Assembly (NCBI GenBank): GCA_009823395.1
Contig: CM020518.1
Span: 14,383,501 to 14,447,500 of the forward strand
Source of the DNA: Thamnaconus septentrionalis
Taxonomy: Eukaryota > Chordata > Actinopteri > Tetraodontiformes > Monacanthidae
Length of the DNA: 64,000 nt
Direction of reading: 5' to 3'
Shown: in pieces, positions 9,803-20,399 of the stretch
Numbering within the stretch: position 1 is the stretch's first letter
How the letters are laid out: every line of letters begins with the position of its first letter
Program-made: the position numbers and the translations under genes
The notes under the pieces: model-generated
The model's database searches: none
Seen by the model: the letters and a program-made list of their open reading frames with translations, nothing else
Told to the model about the DNA's origin: nothing

Positions 9803-11339
9803 CTCCAGTGCAGGCAGGCAGGCAGCCGTCAGCCGCTGCCATTTGCGGCGCAGCCACGCGGACCCCGCCCACCGCACTGTGGGATGAAGCGGCGAAGGCG
9901 TTGGATGGGGTTGGGGGGGGTACGTGCGTATATGTGCGTGTGTGCCAAGTGTTCCAAGTGTGCGTGGTCCCCGGAGAGTCACTTGCCAATGCCGCAATCT
10001 TGGTGCCTCGTGCCGCAAGGATGTCATGGCGATAGCACAGCAGTTGCTGCGGAGACATCCCTGATTGTGCCCCAGACAAAGTCGACGATCCGCAGGTGTC
10101 CATGAGGAAAGGGGGGAGGGAGGAAGTTCAGAGCATCGAACTGGCGTGACCTCTTGGAGGAGTTGTTCCCTGCAGCGGCCTTGGCCAAGGCCGATGCGGA
10201 GGGGGGGCCGAATTGCAGAGGAGAAAGAAACCAAGTTTGCCCCAAGAACACCTTGGGGACGAAATGTCGATGCAAAACGGGCTTAAATGGGGAGATCTTA
10301 AATGAACGTAGCGAAACAGAAGACATGGGTCAGCAGCCTATTCATCATAATGGAGCAAAGGGGTTACATTTAGAAGGTCAGCTATATTTCGTCATTAGTA
10401 TTATCGTTTGACCTAAACTGTCACAAAAACTTTCAAAAACTACTTTTGCACTGATTTGAATCTAAACTTGTCCAAGTTTTTTCCTTTGAGAACTGTAAGA
10501 GCTCTTCATGTTCAGCCCCCCTAAAGATCATCCCACTCAACTTGCTCACTTTGCCGAAGCTAGATGTGTATTTTTCTTCTTAATGTTAATGTATGTAATG
10601 TTAATTTGCCCCTCTCATAAATCCCACTACATTTATTTCGCCACCTGGGCCCAGCTGTGGGATGCATGGATGGGAATCACTCCTTCAGTAGTTTATGAGG
10701 TTGGCTGATAAATGGTCAAGTTCTTGGCACCTCGCGTTGGCGAAACGTCGCTGAATTACACCCACAGCAGTGCAGCTTGGCTCAACAGGGACTTTCAGTG
10801 TCCCGGCTGGCTTACTCACTTACAACCGCAGAGCACCTCCACCTTGTCACCCCCCCGCCTTTCTTGACTCTAAGCTGTTACTCTAGAGAATGTAAGCTTC
10901 CTTCGCCAAATCCTCCAGCAGCCTTTTGTGCACTGAAATAAGCACACGCTGCTGTCACACCGACCACCCCAACAACACCTGAGATCAGTATCTTCTTAAA
11001 GCTGCATTATCCTGCTGAAATCCCCGACTGTTTGAATAAATCACTCTACTGCGTTGGCCATAAGCTACATCTTACAACTGAATGAAAAGTCACCAGTCCA
11101 AACTTTTTTTTTTTTTTATTATTGTATAAACATTTCAATGAAACTTTCCAAACAACGTTGACACTTGTTTTCGTCTTCGATGTAATCGGAAAACAGCGTA
11201 ACTCCTCCATTATGGGCAGCCACAAAGCCACAAATAATTAACTTACAACCCTACTTGCACATATTTTGCATTGCATTGTATTTTGCACTTCTGATTTTAT
11301 CTATATTGTTTTACAACTTCATGCACGTACAGGGTAAGT
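9803..11339. other. GC-rich then AT-rich stretch, unidentified
   Basis: 9803-10300 is GC-rich, with overlapping open frames on both strands (for example minus 10326-10024) but no motif I recognise. G- and C-runs occur at 9909-9920 and 10198-10208. 10330-11339 is ordinary AT-rich sequence with a poly-T at 11105-11117. Confidence 0.35.
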
Positions 11340-11820
11340 GAGGATACACTGGAGTTGGGGATGCTAACTGAGCAGTGTCAATCAATGTCTGACTTTTTGA
11401 ACAGCCTCAGGACACTTTCAGTTAAGGTCATAGGTCAGACGATGGCGGCGCATGCAGTTGCAGCAGCTCAGTGTCCTCCCAGTTGGTGCCGTGTATGGTT
11501 GTTTTTGGACGTGTCGCTTCTCGTTTTGTGGACTTTCTGTCGGGCAAATAACATCTACAGCAGGCACGAGCTCGAGCTGTGATCTGTGAGCAAGTTCCTC
11601 TGCAAACACACAAGATTCCGGTGGAGTTAGCGAGTAGCCCTGGCTCCCACCGGATTACCAGCCCAGCGGGCAGGAGGCACAGGCAGCGTAGAGCGAGAAG
11701 ACAAAAGCGGGGCTATGCAGGCCTCTCATACGGCCGCTCCCCAACCTATTTCTCACAAATACCAGATCCCTTGCGGGAAAGATGGATTCACTGCGGCTAC
11801 AGACTGCGGCAAACAACACC

Positions 11821-12310
11821 GTGAAAGATGCATGCATTCTGCTTATCACTGAGACCTGGTTTCATCAATCCATCCCGCATTCTGCTGTTGAGTGAGCAGC
11901 CTCCACCACACAGCGCCATGACTGAACAGTAGACTCCGCTAATCGCAGAGGGGGGCAGGCTCTGTTTGAACATGAACAACAGCTGGTGCACCACCGTCCC
12001 TGCTCTCTACACTTGCAACATTTGTTAAAATGCAGGCCCATTTATCTCCCACGGGAGTTCACTGTGATTATGATAACGGCTGTTAACATCCCATCGGATG
12101 CTAATGCTAGCTCTGCTGTTTGTCTTGTGTGCAAGCATTAGCATTCAGCAGAGAACGTATTCCGACGCTGTGCAGATAGTGGGGGATTGTAATCATGCCG
12201 ACTTCAAGGCAGTGTTCTCTAAATTCCACCAGCATGTTAAGTGTGCTACAACTGGAGATAACACCCTGGACAAGTTATTCTATAACATCAAACCGGGCTA
12301 CAGAGCCTGA
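11821..12310 (+). pseudogene. LINE B endonuclease domain, broken
   Basis: Starts in frame with VKDACILLITETW (catalytic Glu codon GAG at 11851-11853), stops after SAVE, and resumes in other frames. The later part (ORF from 12098) carries GDCNHADFKAVFSKFHQHVK and TTGDNTLDKLF, matching the GDFN and LDH-type blocks of APE endonucleases with the Phe of GDFN changed to Cys. Non-functional. Confidence 0.75.
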
Positions 12311-12689
12311 CCACTACCACACTTGGGTCTGCTTTTAATCAATGTATATCCCCCACTCAATAAAACTGCCCCTGCCTTCATTAAGACTGCTGCCACATGG
12401 CCAGAGGTTTCTTCAGAGCAGTTGCAGGACTTCATAGGACCAACTGTGGGGTTCTACCCTAACCAGGAAGCCTTGGATGAAGGTGAGTAAAAAAGGAGAG
12501 GAACACCGCCTTCAGGTCCAGCAACAAAGATCTCTACAGCACAGCCCCAGCTGAGCCGACCATAAGAGAGCTGTCAGAGAGGCCAAAGCAGACTACAGGA
12601 TGAGGAAACCACTTGGACAGTAACAATAGCAGGTGTGGCAGGGAGTCTGGCATCTCACCTGATAAAGGACCAACCACACACGACTGCTC

Positions 12690-12870
12690 TCCTGTCTATG
12701 ACAGCATCATCATTGTGAAGTTTGCTGGCGACACTCAGTAGTAGGACTCATCCTGTAAGGGGGTACGACTTGGCCTACAGAAATGGTGTGGAGTGACTCT
12801 CCACATGGTGCAGGGCTAACAACCTGCTCCTCAACACCTACAAGACCTAAGACCTCATAATGGAATGAGG
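12690..12870 (+). pseudogene. LINE B reverse transcriptase remnant, FAGD in place of FADD
   Basis: IIIVKFAGDTQ (FAGD codons 12721-12732) corresponds to the catalytic FADD box of LINE RTs, with the first Asp changed to Gly. WCRANNLLLNTYKT and DLIM follow in other frames. The conserved spacing between the catalytic box and the W-C-x-x-N-x-L-x-L-N-x-x-K-T block supports the reading. Confidence 0.7.
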
Positions 12871-12880
12871 GAGCGAGAAA

Positions 12881-13124
12881 AAAGTGTTTTCATTATTAAC
12901 CATCAGTGGGGTCTGTGTATAGAGGGTGGGAAATTAATTACTGCAAATACAAATAGACTCAAACACAGTTTTTATTCAACTGCAATAACCACCCACAATG
13001 CTGCAAAATAAATATTTACACAATCTTAATGTGTAAAGTCTGCAGGTCAGTCGATGCATGTTCATACTGTTTTGATGCAATGACTGTGTGTGCATGTATG
13101 CTCATGCTGGCTTTTGCATATGTA
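12881..13124. other. unannotated stretch
   Basis: AT-rich sequence between LINE B and the probable LTR; nothing recognised. Confidence 0.35.
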
Positions 13125-13623
13125 TGTTCTGACCCATGGGCGAGTCTAGAGATCTCTCTCTCTCTCTCTCTGTCAGTGTGAGAGGTTTAGCAGGTGCGGT
13201 GCTAAACCCCGGTTGCTGATTGGTCCAGCTACAGCTGAAAAGGAGGAGCATCTGAACCAGCCGGCGGTCATCTCTCCTCCGCTCCCAACTTCATTGTATT
13301 TGTGTATTCCGCTAAGTGCATGCAGCCGTAGGGGTGGGATGCCATCTTTTGTCCCTCTTTTCTCTCGTTTTGTGCTTACGTGGGGAGGTTAGAATTGGTA
13401 TTTTGTTTCTATTTCTTTCTTTAGTCAGTTTTAGTCCGAGTTAGTTGGGGTTTTGTTTATTATTTTGGCCTGGACCCACCCTGAAGCCAACGCTGCCTTA
13501 CGGCTGAGTTGATGCCTTTAGTAAAGCACCAACCCGAGAGAGTTGAGAGTTGAATCAGGCTTGGGAGTCGGGGAAGCTGTCCCGTCGTGTTACGTTCTCG
13601 GTTCCCCTAGATGGGACGTAACA
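13125..13623 (+). mobile_element. probable LTR of a Ty3/gypsy-like retrotransposon
   Basis: Ends in GGGACGTAACA (3' boundary 13623), the same CGTAACA terminus as the solo LTR at 15794-16443. It may begin at TGTTCTGACCC (13125), similar to TGTTACGACCC there. It contains an inverted CCAAT box (GATTGG, about 13218) and a T-rich segment. The flanking 5-mers (ATGTA and ACATA) do not match well, so the left boundary and TSD are unproven. A (CT)n run occupies 13153-13171. No internal gag/pol is present. Confidence 0.5.
13153..13171. repeat. (CT)n microsatellite
   Basis: Uninterrupted CT dinucleotides. Confidence 0.85.
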
Positions 13624-15788
13624 ACATATCTAATTATTAGTTTGTCACCTTATATTATTATATTTTATTATATTTTATAGACCCAGTGAATGAATCACTG
13701 ACTGAAGAGTGCTTCAAATTTCACCGTACCTGAGACAATTACAATAAAGACCTAATCCTATTAATAAGTAGCACTTATCCCCGCCAGTAACTGCTTTCAC
13801 AAGAAAGCTGATTAGTAAGACTCAAAATGACGAGGTGACACCGATCTAAGACTATTGCAGGTGAACATCAGAGGCCTTCGATCTAAACTGTGGCCCAATT
13901 TAAAGCAAACTACTGCTCTTGCCATGACGTTGTTCCTCAACTACACAGTGAAAAGTGAAGATGAATAATTACTGCTCCCAAAAATATTTTCTTCACTGCT
14001 GTAGCCACAGACCGAAGTCATCTGGTCGAACTTTTGTCTAATGTCTCTAAGGAGTTCCATTATAATAACCTATGCCCTGAACTGCTTCTCAAGAGCTCTT
14101 AAAACAGAAAAGCTGCAATTGACAGACCACCAAGCAGCAACACTTACAGCATTGATTACCTTGGCAGTCTCTCAAATACGCAGCGGGCCTACACTTGCTT
14201 TAGTTGTCAAACTCTATTGGTTTAAGGCAGATTGTCACTGAGCTTATAAAAAAAGATCAGATCCCTGACCTAACGGTAACTGGTGCTGTTCTGCCAAAAC
14301 CAAAAGGAAAATTTGGCTGCCAGCAATTACATAAAAACAACACAGATGCCAAGTTTGCAAAAGCCAAGAAGGTTAAAATACAAGCAAGGGAAATAAATCT
14401 ATGACAAATAAAGTAGCCAGTAGAATGCACATTAAAACTGATCACTTGTGCTCACTCACGCACACACATACTACCATGCTTTGCTGAGACAACTTACTGT
14501 ACACTGGCCATGTTATGCCATTTCACACACTCAGTGAGCCAGCCTTGAGTAGCTACTCCACAGACCAATGCTGCGGTCGGCAACTGGAACAGACTCCAGG
14601 CTTTTGTCATTGCATTCATCACAATGACTTGGAGAGAGAACTCTGGCTGCTGTGAACTGCTAATTGGCCTTTGCAGCACACTGTTGTCAACTGTACCACA
14701 GCGTGGCCCCTCTATAAGTCAAAACTTTTGTGGCTATAAAAACGACACCACTGCCACTAAATAGCATTTAGGTACTTTTCCAAATTATACCGAATTCCCT
14801 TTGAAAGAGTGTTCTGAAACTGCTGAAGTCTACCTGACTATGGAGATTCTCTTTTTATTCATGGTTCTATATATCAAAACATGCTTGGGGAATCGTCAGT
14901 GAAAACCAGATACGACGAGACTGTCGCCAATGATGTCATACTATTTTACCGGCATTATGCAACCAAATAATGATCAATTCACTGCATGAACTTAAAAACT
15001 TAAGTCTGTGTTTGCCACTTCTTCTGCCGGCTAATGTAAACTGTTGATAATTAGTTTTGCAGAGCAACATTAAGAAGTGACAAACAGACAGATTGGGGTC
15101 TTACTCCAACAATGGATGTTGGAGCTGAGTTTTCCAGCGTGTTTCCCCAGTCCGTCTTGGCACCACTTGATGGCATTGATGCTGGAAGCAGGCCCAGGGT
15201 TGAATAATGCACAGCCTGAGCTGCCTGCTTGATGGAGAGAGGGAAAAGTTAGGGTGAAGGCCCGGGAAGGGAAAAGGTAAGAGGACTTAAACTGCCATCT
15301 GTCTGGATGGGCAGTGTGAGATCACTGGCGGAAAAAAAGACTGTTCGGCCACCTGCTTTGGTCAGGGCCCAGGGGGTACTCAAGGGCTTAATGCACTGGC
15401 GGCAAGAATTCTGAGCAGGAAAAACCCAGGAGGGGCTCCTGTGTTGAAGTGACACTGTAAACCAAATCCTCTTCTCAGCAGTGGCCGTCCCCAACTGAGA
15501 GACTGGTGCTTTAAGAACTGCTACTAGTGCAAAAACATTTTCATTAGCGACATGCTGCTTTAATCATTGCTCAGTGAGGTGCAATCAGCGCAGAAATTTG
15601 TTTCCCACATTCTATTCTGCTAAATGGGTAAAGCCCCAACATCTCCAGGTAGAGGGATGGTGGGTCATTACATGCAGTTCAATTAAAAAACACATCCCGA
15701 AAAAAGGTTGCTTGGCTGTTGGTATGAAAACACAGCAGGGTTACAGTTGAAAAAAATGTTTGTTCTGTCTTTTTAGCCTGTTTTCAGA
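13624..15788. other. mostly unidentified; possible decayed LINE pieces
   Basis: A frame near 13860-13900 reads LQVNIRGLRSKL, resembling the N-R-S-L-R-S-K start of LINE endonucleases. About 14565-14625 reads AAVGNWNRLQAF, loosely resembling the W-N-x-L of a LINE tail. Both are short and in frames full of stops. The rest (14700-15788) shows no signature. Confidence 0.3.
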
Positions 15789-15793
15789 CTCAG

Positions 15794-16443
15794 TGTTACG
15801 ACCCGGCTCGTTGGTAAATGGAGTCGAAACAAAAAAACTCTATAGATAAGGTTTTGGGTGAAATTAAAAATGGATTTTCCTTTACAAAACGAAAATAGGC
15901 AAGGCAGAACTACAACTAAAAGTGACCACTTAGTGCTGATAAATCAATAAAGAAATATAACCAAAAGACACTCTTTTAAAAAAACAAGAGCTGTCTAATT
16001 GGAACGAAGAATGCCCCAAAACGGGAAACAAAAAGCCTTTGCTAAAAATCTACAAACAAAAGATACTAAAACAGCACCCCTAAACCCTACAACTTCTAAC
16101 ATAAACATTTCTCTCCAAACACAAATCAGATAGCAAAATAAATCTAGCCCCTTGGCCGAAAAGGTGGTCTGTTTGCTTACAACTATGGATCGAATGCACA
16201 GAATTTTCCAGGCGGACTGTCAAACAGTAGTTCAGTCGGCGTCAACAAGCGAGGCAAGCACCAAGTAAGCTGGCAAAATGGGCGTCATTGATTGGCTGCT
16301 TGGCAGGCTGCGAGCTGGGTGGTGGCTGGGAGGCGGGATGCAACGTACCAATCAGGTTGTAGCCACGGCACACCTAGATTAACATACCCTGGAAGTGGCG
16401 AATGACACGGAGGGAAGGAGTGAGACGGCTGGTGGCCGTAACA
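15794..16443. mobile_element. solo LTR (Ty3/gypsy-like), 650 bp, with 5-bp TSD
   Basis: Begins TGTTACGACCC and ends GGCCGTAACA, giving a 7-bp terminal inverted repeat (TGTTACG/CGTAACA) with the canonical TG...CA ends. CTCAG lies immediately outside both ends (15789-15793 and 16444-16448), a perfect 5-bp target-site duplication. There is no internal region, so it is what remains after recombination between two LTRs. The ends resemble fish gypsy-type LTRs. Transcriptional orientation is uncertain: CCAAT-like boxes occur on both strands near 16290-16350. Confidence 0.85.
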
Positions 16444-16448
16444 CTCAG

Positions 16449-17229
16449 CTTACCAGACGCTGCTTCTTTGTCACATGTTGACGTTTTTCCTCCAGGCCTG
16501 CGGGAAACACTTCAGTGTCAGGCAAGGATGCGAGCAATTGGACGGATCAGCGGTGAAAACGCAGGCGTGTCAGCGCGGGATGACTCGAGCAGATGACGCG
16601 CAGCCCACCTCGAATGCACTCTCCAAAATGAGGACGCTCCGATAGGGGGGTGGCGGTCAGGACTCAGGGCTGTGGGTCAGGCGGTTGACCCAGGGGGGCA
16701 GATTTTGCATCCCAATGAAAAGCAGCAGTTACGAGGCATTTCCTTCAACTAATCATGGTCTGCAGCCTCGTAGAGTTAATTCAATAAATTCAGGCAGGCT
16801 GGGTGTGGGAAGCAAGGTTGTTCAGTGTACTTCCTGTAAAAACTGAAATTCTATTTTAGTGCTGGATGATTTACAAAAGATTTGCATGTACAAACTAATG
16901 GTGAAGCTGATCTACTAAGGGCCCAAGTCAACACAGTCCTTTGAGTGTGTTTGGCTCAGTGGATGCCAAGACCACGCAAAATATTGTGTGGAGAAGATAC
17001 AAATAGATCATTTAGCACACGCAACTTTGCACAGAACACAGGCCACACATGGGACAATGGAAGGTGACCAGGTTGCAGACACAAACGATCTAATTTAAAG
17101 CCACTTGTCATGAGCCCTGTGGTAGCAGGATAAAAAGAATACACTATATTTTTGTCTTTTTTGTCTTAAAAAAAATAAGTGGAAAACATCTTGATCAAAA
17201 GAACATGTTTATTTTTTCCCCCCCTAAAT
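16449..17229. other. unannotated stretch
   Basis: No coding or transposon signature. A short A-run occurs at 17168-17176 and a C-run at 17218-17225. Confidence 0.35.
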
Positions 17230-17269
17230 CAGGGGTTGAAATCCCTCATGCCAATAATGTCTCTTTTCA

Positions 17270-17471
17270 GTTCAGATACATGACTGACCAGCTGAGAATG
17301 ACGTCGGCCCGGGGGTTCCAATAGAAGGTGAGCGTCGAAGACCACATGGCAGCAGCCACCCTTTGGTGAGTGAATGTGGGTGTGAATGGGTGAACGAGTG
17401 GCCTTTGTAAAGCGCTTTGGGGTACCGTGAAGGTGCTGGAAAGCACAGTCCATTTACCATTTACCATTTAC
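17270..17471 (+). mobile_element. LINE/SINE 3' end with (CATTTAC)n tail
   Basis: TGTGAATGGGTGAACGAGTG, then GTAAAGCGCTTTGGGGTACC and AAAGCAC...TCCATTTACC, form the 'TGAATGGGTGAA...TAAAGCGCTTTGGG' 3' end that recurs in many fish genomes. It closes with about three copies of a 7-bp CATTTAC tail (17452-17471). No coding part is attached. Confidence 0.6.
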
Positions 17472-19140
17472 AACATCTCTCACTTCCTTTGAGGGTCTTG
17501 GGTACTATTGCACGGCTGCAATCATTTTTCTCTTGTGGTTACTCTGCTCTCCCATATTTTCTCTGACAGAAACCGGTAGCACAAATGAGACCCTTACTTA
17601 AATAGGAAAGTCTCCATGTTTTGTGTGTGCCTGCAATCTTAGCAGACCACTCACAGCACGTGCAATCTGTTTGAGGGTGCAGTCATTTTTGTGCACTCCA
17701 TCTGGGAATCAGGCCTCAGAAGTTTGAATCAAATTGTCTCTAATCTCTGAGTGCCCTAAAGGTTAGAATGCAGGCTGTTATTATTCTGTTCCTTTACAGT
17801 TACACGATAAAGTGACACGCTAACCATGTCAACCTCAAAGAAATGAGGCAAGGAAAAGAGATTCAGGGGAAAATAGTCGATGAGGCTAAACGAGTCTGCA
17901 GAGAGATGATCAAGAGGCTAAAGATTGCAGAGAGAACACCGAGCAGAAGACTCTCAGCCCCTCGACGCGGGGAACGGAGACAAAGGAAGGAAGAAACAGA
18001 GCTGTTATCAAGTCCGTCACACACATCACACTGTGGGTCAAGGCCACACACGGCACTGCCCCCCATTTCGCTTGAAAGGATGCCTTCCGCAGCCCCCTTG
18101 TCATTGTCACCCTCCCTCCTCTTGGGAGCCGGTGGTCGGGGATTCTTTGCAAGCGGCTTGTGAAAGGATTTAAGGCTGCGGTGGAAGTAGGTTGAGCCAG
18201 CGGCGCCGCTCGGGCAGGTCCACATCTCACTCTTTACCCCTTGATATAATGACTTTTGAGACTACCATGGGTGTCTTGTGTGAACCACGCAGGGAGTATG
18301 GTGGTGGGTGACAGCAACACAAATCCCCCCCCCACCCCCACCCCCCCACTCCATCTGTCACACCAAGACAAAATATAGACAAAACATGTCACTTTTCCTT
18401 GGCATGAGATTAATTTCTTAATTTCTGTAAAGTAGTACAGTAAAGATTAGAAAATGAGTATGAGAGAATTAAAAATTGTATTGCGTCATGTTTAAAGTCA
18501 CAATGTGCATTTTCTTTTCTCTGCTAGCTACCGCATGTGAACCAAAACAAAGAGGCTTTGCGCTCGTCTGCTGCTTGCAAAGCAACAAGCACCCATTGCA
18601 CAAGCAGGGAAAATGCTGCGAGTGATGGTTTGTAAATATACATCACGAGCGTGTGAATGTTGCATGAACTAGCTGGACATGCTAACCTCAGCTAAAATGA
18701 TGATGGATATAACCGCACATGCAGAGCGCTGCCATGTAAGACTCATGTTTCATTTTATTCAGGCTTCATGCTATTTGCCTGCAAGTTGTGGCACGTTTGT
18801 CCATGTTGTTGATTCTCTATACGCAGGGCAGCCGTTCCATTGGGCAGGAGGAGGCAGAGCTTCACACGCACTAACACACAGGCCGCCGTTCCGGCTTTTG
18901 CAAACCACATGATAAAAAAGGGCTCGATATCAACAGAGAGGGCGTGTGATGTGACGACGCTCTACCCCCCGGAGAAGTCATCTACCCTTCTTTTGACCTC
19001 GTATGTGACAATGATGAAAAATTCATATCGCCCATTTAAGGACAGGTTTGAGTGTAATTACAAGCAAGATAATCTGAGATAACCATTATGAGCTATGTCT
19101 GAGACTCTCAGACTCAAAATTAAGTACATAATATCAGATA
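17472..19140. other. unidentified; overlapping ORFs without motifs
   Basis: 17843-18230 has open frames of 82-120 codons on both strands with no recognisable domain, probably chance. C-runs occupy 18325-18349. 18493-18530 (AAAGTCACAATGTGCATTTT) resembles the end of a small DNA transposon (compare 61935), but no partner end was found. Confidence 0.35.
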
Positions 19141-19300
19141 CAGGGGTGGCCAAACTTTTTTCATTGGGGCCAAAAAGGTCATCTGAAAAGACCCGTGGCC
19201 AACACCGCGAAGATCCGTTGACGGGTCTTCGCGGTGTAAAACATTAGATTTAAATATAAATAGAATGTTTTGTTACAAATTACGTTTTGAAAAGCATTTA
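19141..19300 (+). mobile_element. hAT-like transposon left end
   Basis: Begins CAGGGGTGGCCAAACTTTTT, the widespread CAGGGGT...CCAAAC terminus of vertebrate hAT MITEs. The matching right end was not found in the next 1.5 kb, so it is an incomplete copy or the right half is lost. Within it, 19202-19216 and 19223-19237 form a 15-bp hairpin with one mismatch. Confidence 0.5.
19202..19237. repeat. 15-bp inverted repeat (hairpin), 6-base loop
   Basis: ACACCGCGAAGATCC pairs with GGGTCTTCGCGGTGT with one mismatch, around a GTTGAC loop. Confidence 0.85.
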
Positions 19301-19896
19301 AAAAGAGAGTTTATTTGCATCTATTTACAAGCTAAAAAGACATGCCGGCAGCCGTTTTACTGCTGCGTGCTAAGTGGATACACTAATGTGAGTTCATGCT
19401 TGAGGTCATGTATGGTGTCATATTTAATTAAGCACAAATGCTGACTATTTTTTGTATCATTTTATTTGCAGTTTTCACTAATACGTGAATGAAGAAGAGT
19501 GACAGTAAACGTCTAACCTCCGTCTTCATTGGCAACGGTTTAACTTAACGCACTGCACGAGAACACTATAGTAGCTGGCTCGATGCTAACATCGAGGGAG
19601 AGCGCTAAGTTAATTCCTTAACCCTTTAAGCGCCAGAAGTTTTTCAAGAAAATACTCAATTTTGATATCAAGATTTCAAATGGCTGTGACTTGAAATTGG
19701 TGAGAGATAAAGCCACACTGTAATTGAGAAAAATCTTCAGTATGACCGAAACTTTTTGTTTGTTTGTTTTTGCATTGTGTCAGATGTCAGGGATCTGTAT
19801 TTCAGATCCCTGTCCCCACAGGCTCATCAAAATGTTTTATCCACTTTTGATTATTTTCCACATATCTCAAACACACCCAGCCATCATCACTGTAAT

Positions 19897-20136
19897 TTAC
19901 AGGGTGACCGCGAACATCCCTGCTGCCTCCACCGGCACTGGCTGGGCGTTTCCTCCCACAGCTTTTACCAGGTTGATCACTAACTCACTGCGCCCTCTGT
20001 CACCATTAGCGCTGCGTAAAGACGCACCGGCAGACTCGTTCTCACGGGATGACTGAACATCATCGTCAGAGTGCGAATATTCCTCTTCGTTATCTGAGTC
20101 AGACATTACTTGACGAAGTACTTCGTCAACGAACAA
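19897..20136 (-). pseudogene. piggyBac-like transposase N-terminal remnant
   Basis: Minus-strand ORF starting MFVDEVLRQVMSDSDNEEEY, followed by an acidic/serine-rich stretch (SHSDDDVQSSREN). An acidic, low-complexity N-terminus ahead of the catalytic core is typical of piggyBac transposases. The ORF ends after 79 residues with no DDD catalytic residues. The call rests mainly on its place inside a TTAA-flanked element. Confidence 0.5.
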
Positions 20137-20231
20137 ACCTCTCGGTAATGTATTCTCGGTAAAATTCGCTGTCTTTCTCTCTCTGCTCCCACTTCAACCA
20201 CTTCCTCGTCTCCTCGACTGAGGCTTTCTCT

Positions 20232-20240
20232 CTATTTATA
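20232..20240 (-). promoter_or_regulatory. TATA box of the piggyBac-like element
   Basis: TATAAATAG on the minus strand, about 100 bp upstream of the remnant ORF's ATG and inside the right terminal region, as expected for a transposase promoter. Confidence 0.5.
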
Positions 20241-20399
20241 CTCCAAAATCTGAATATAAACACCCCCACAAATGCTGCTCAGATTGAAGCCACAGGTGTC
20301 TGCCATCTCCTGGTGTAAAGTAGGAACTATTTTCAGCACCATGTTTGCCGCTATGGCCTGTTTAATTCTGCAATGACGCATTGGGGCCTAAAGGGTTAA

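Larger units (their letters stand above)
11340..12880 (+). mobile_element. LINE B: degenerate APE-type non-LTR retrotransposon
   Basis: A second, different LINE on the + strand. The start is a hydrophobic segment followed by NNIYSRHELE (about 11550-11577), then a basic patch (RRHRQRRARRQKRG, about 11669-11710). Next are endonuclease blocks: VKDACILLITETWFHQSIP (from 11821), GDCNHADFKAVF where intact relatives have GDFN (about 12185), and TTGDNTLDKLFYNIK (about 12250-12290). After a deletion, an RT remnant shows VKFAGDTQ at about 12715-12735 and WCRANNLLLNTYKT near 12805-12845. Large internal deletions and many stops make it inactive. The order matches fish jockey-superfamily LINEs; exact clade not determined. 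Confidence 0.8.
19622..20395 (-). mobile_element. piggyBac-like element with TTAA duplications
   Basis: Bounded by TTAA at 19618-19621 and 20396-20399. The ends are inverted repeats: CCCTTTAAGCGCC on the left and, in reverse complement, CCCTTTAGGCCCC on the right (11 of 13 match). Terminal CCC and a TTAA target are the defining features of piggyBac. Read on the minus strand from the right end it has a TATA box and a transposase N-terminus, then runs out. At 774 bp it lacks the catalytic domain and is a non-autonomous internal-deletion derivative. Confidence 0.8.

Noticed and set aside
9687..10326. Overlapping GC-rich open frames as a gene
   Set aside because: Several frames on both strands are open at once, one runs through a poly-A as poly-Phe, and none shows a domain.
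13125..16443. The two LTR-like segments as the two ends of one provirus
   Set aside because: Their internal sequences differ, the solo LTR has its own exact CTCAG duplication, and no gag/pol lies between them.
17843..18230. Overlapping 82-120-codon frames on both strands
   Set aside because: Both strands open because of GC-rich composition; no motif in any frame.
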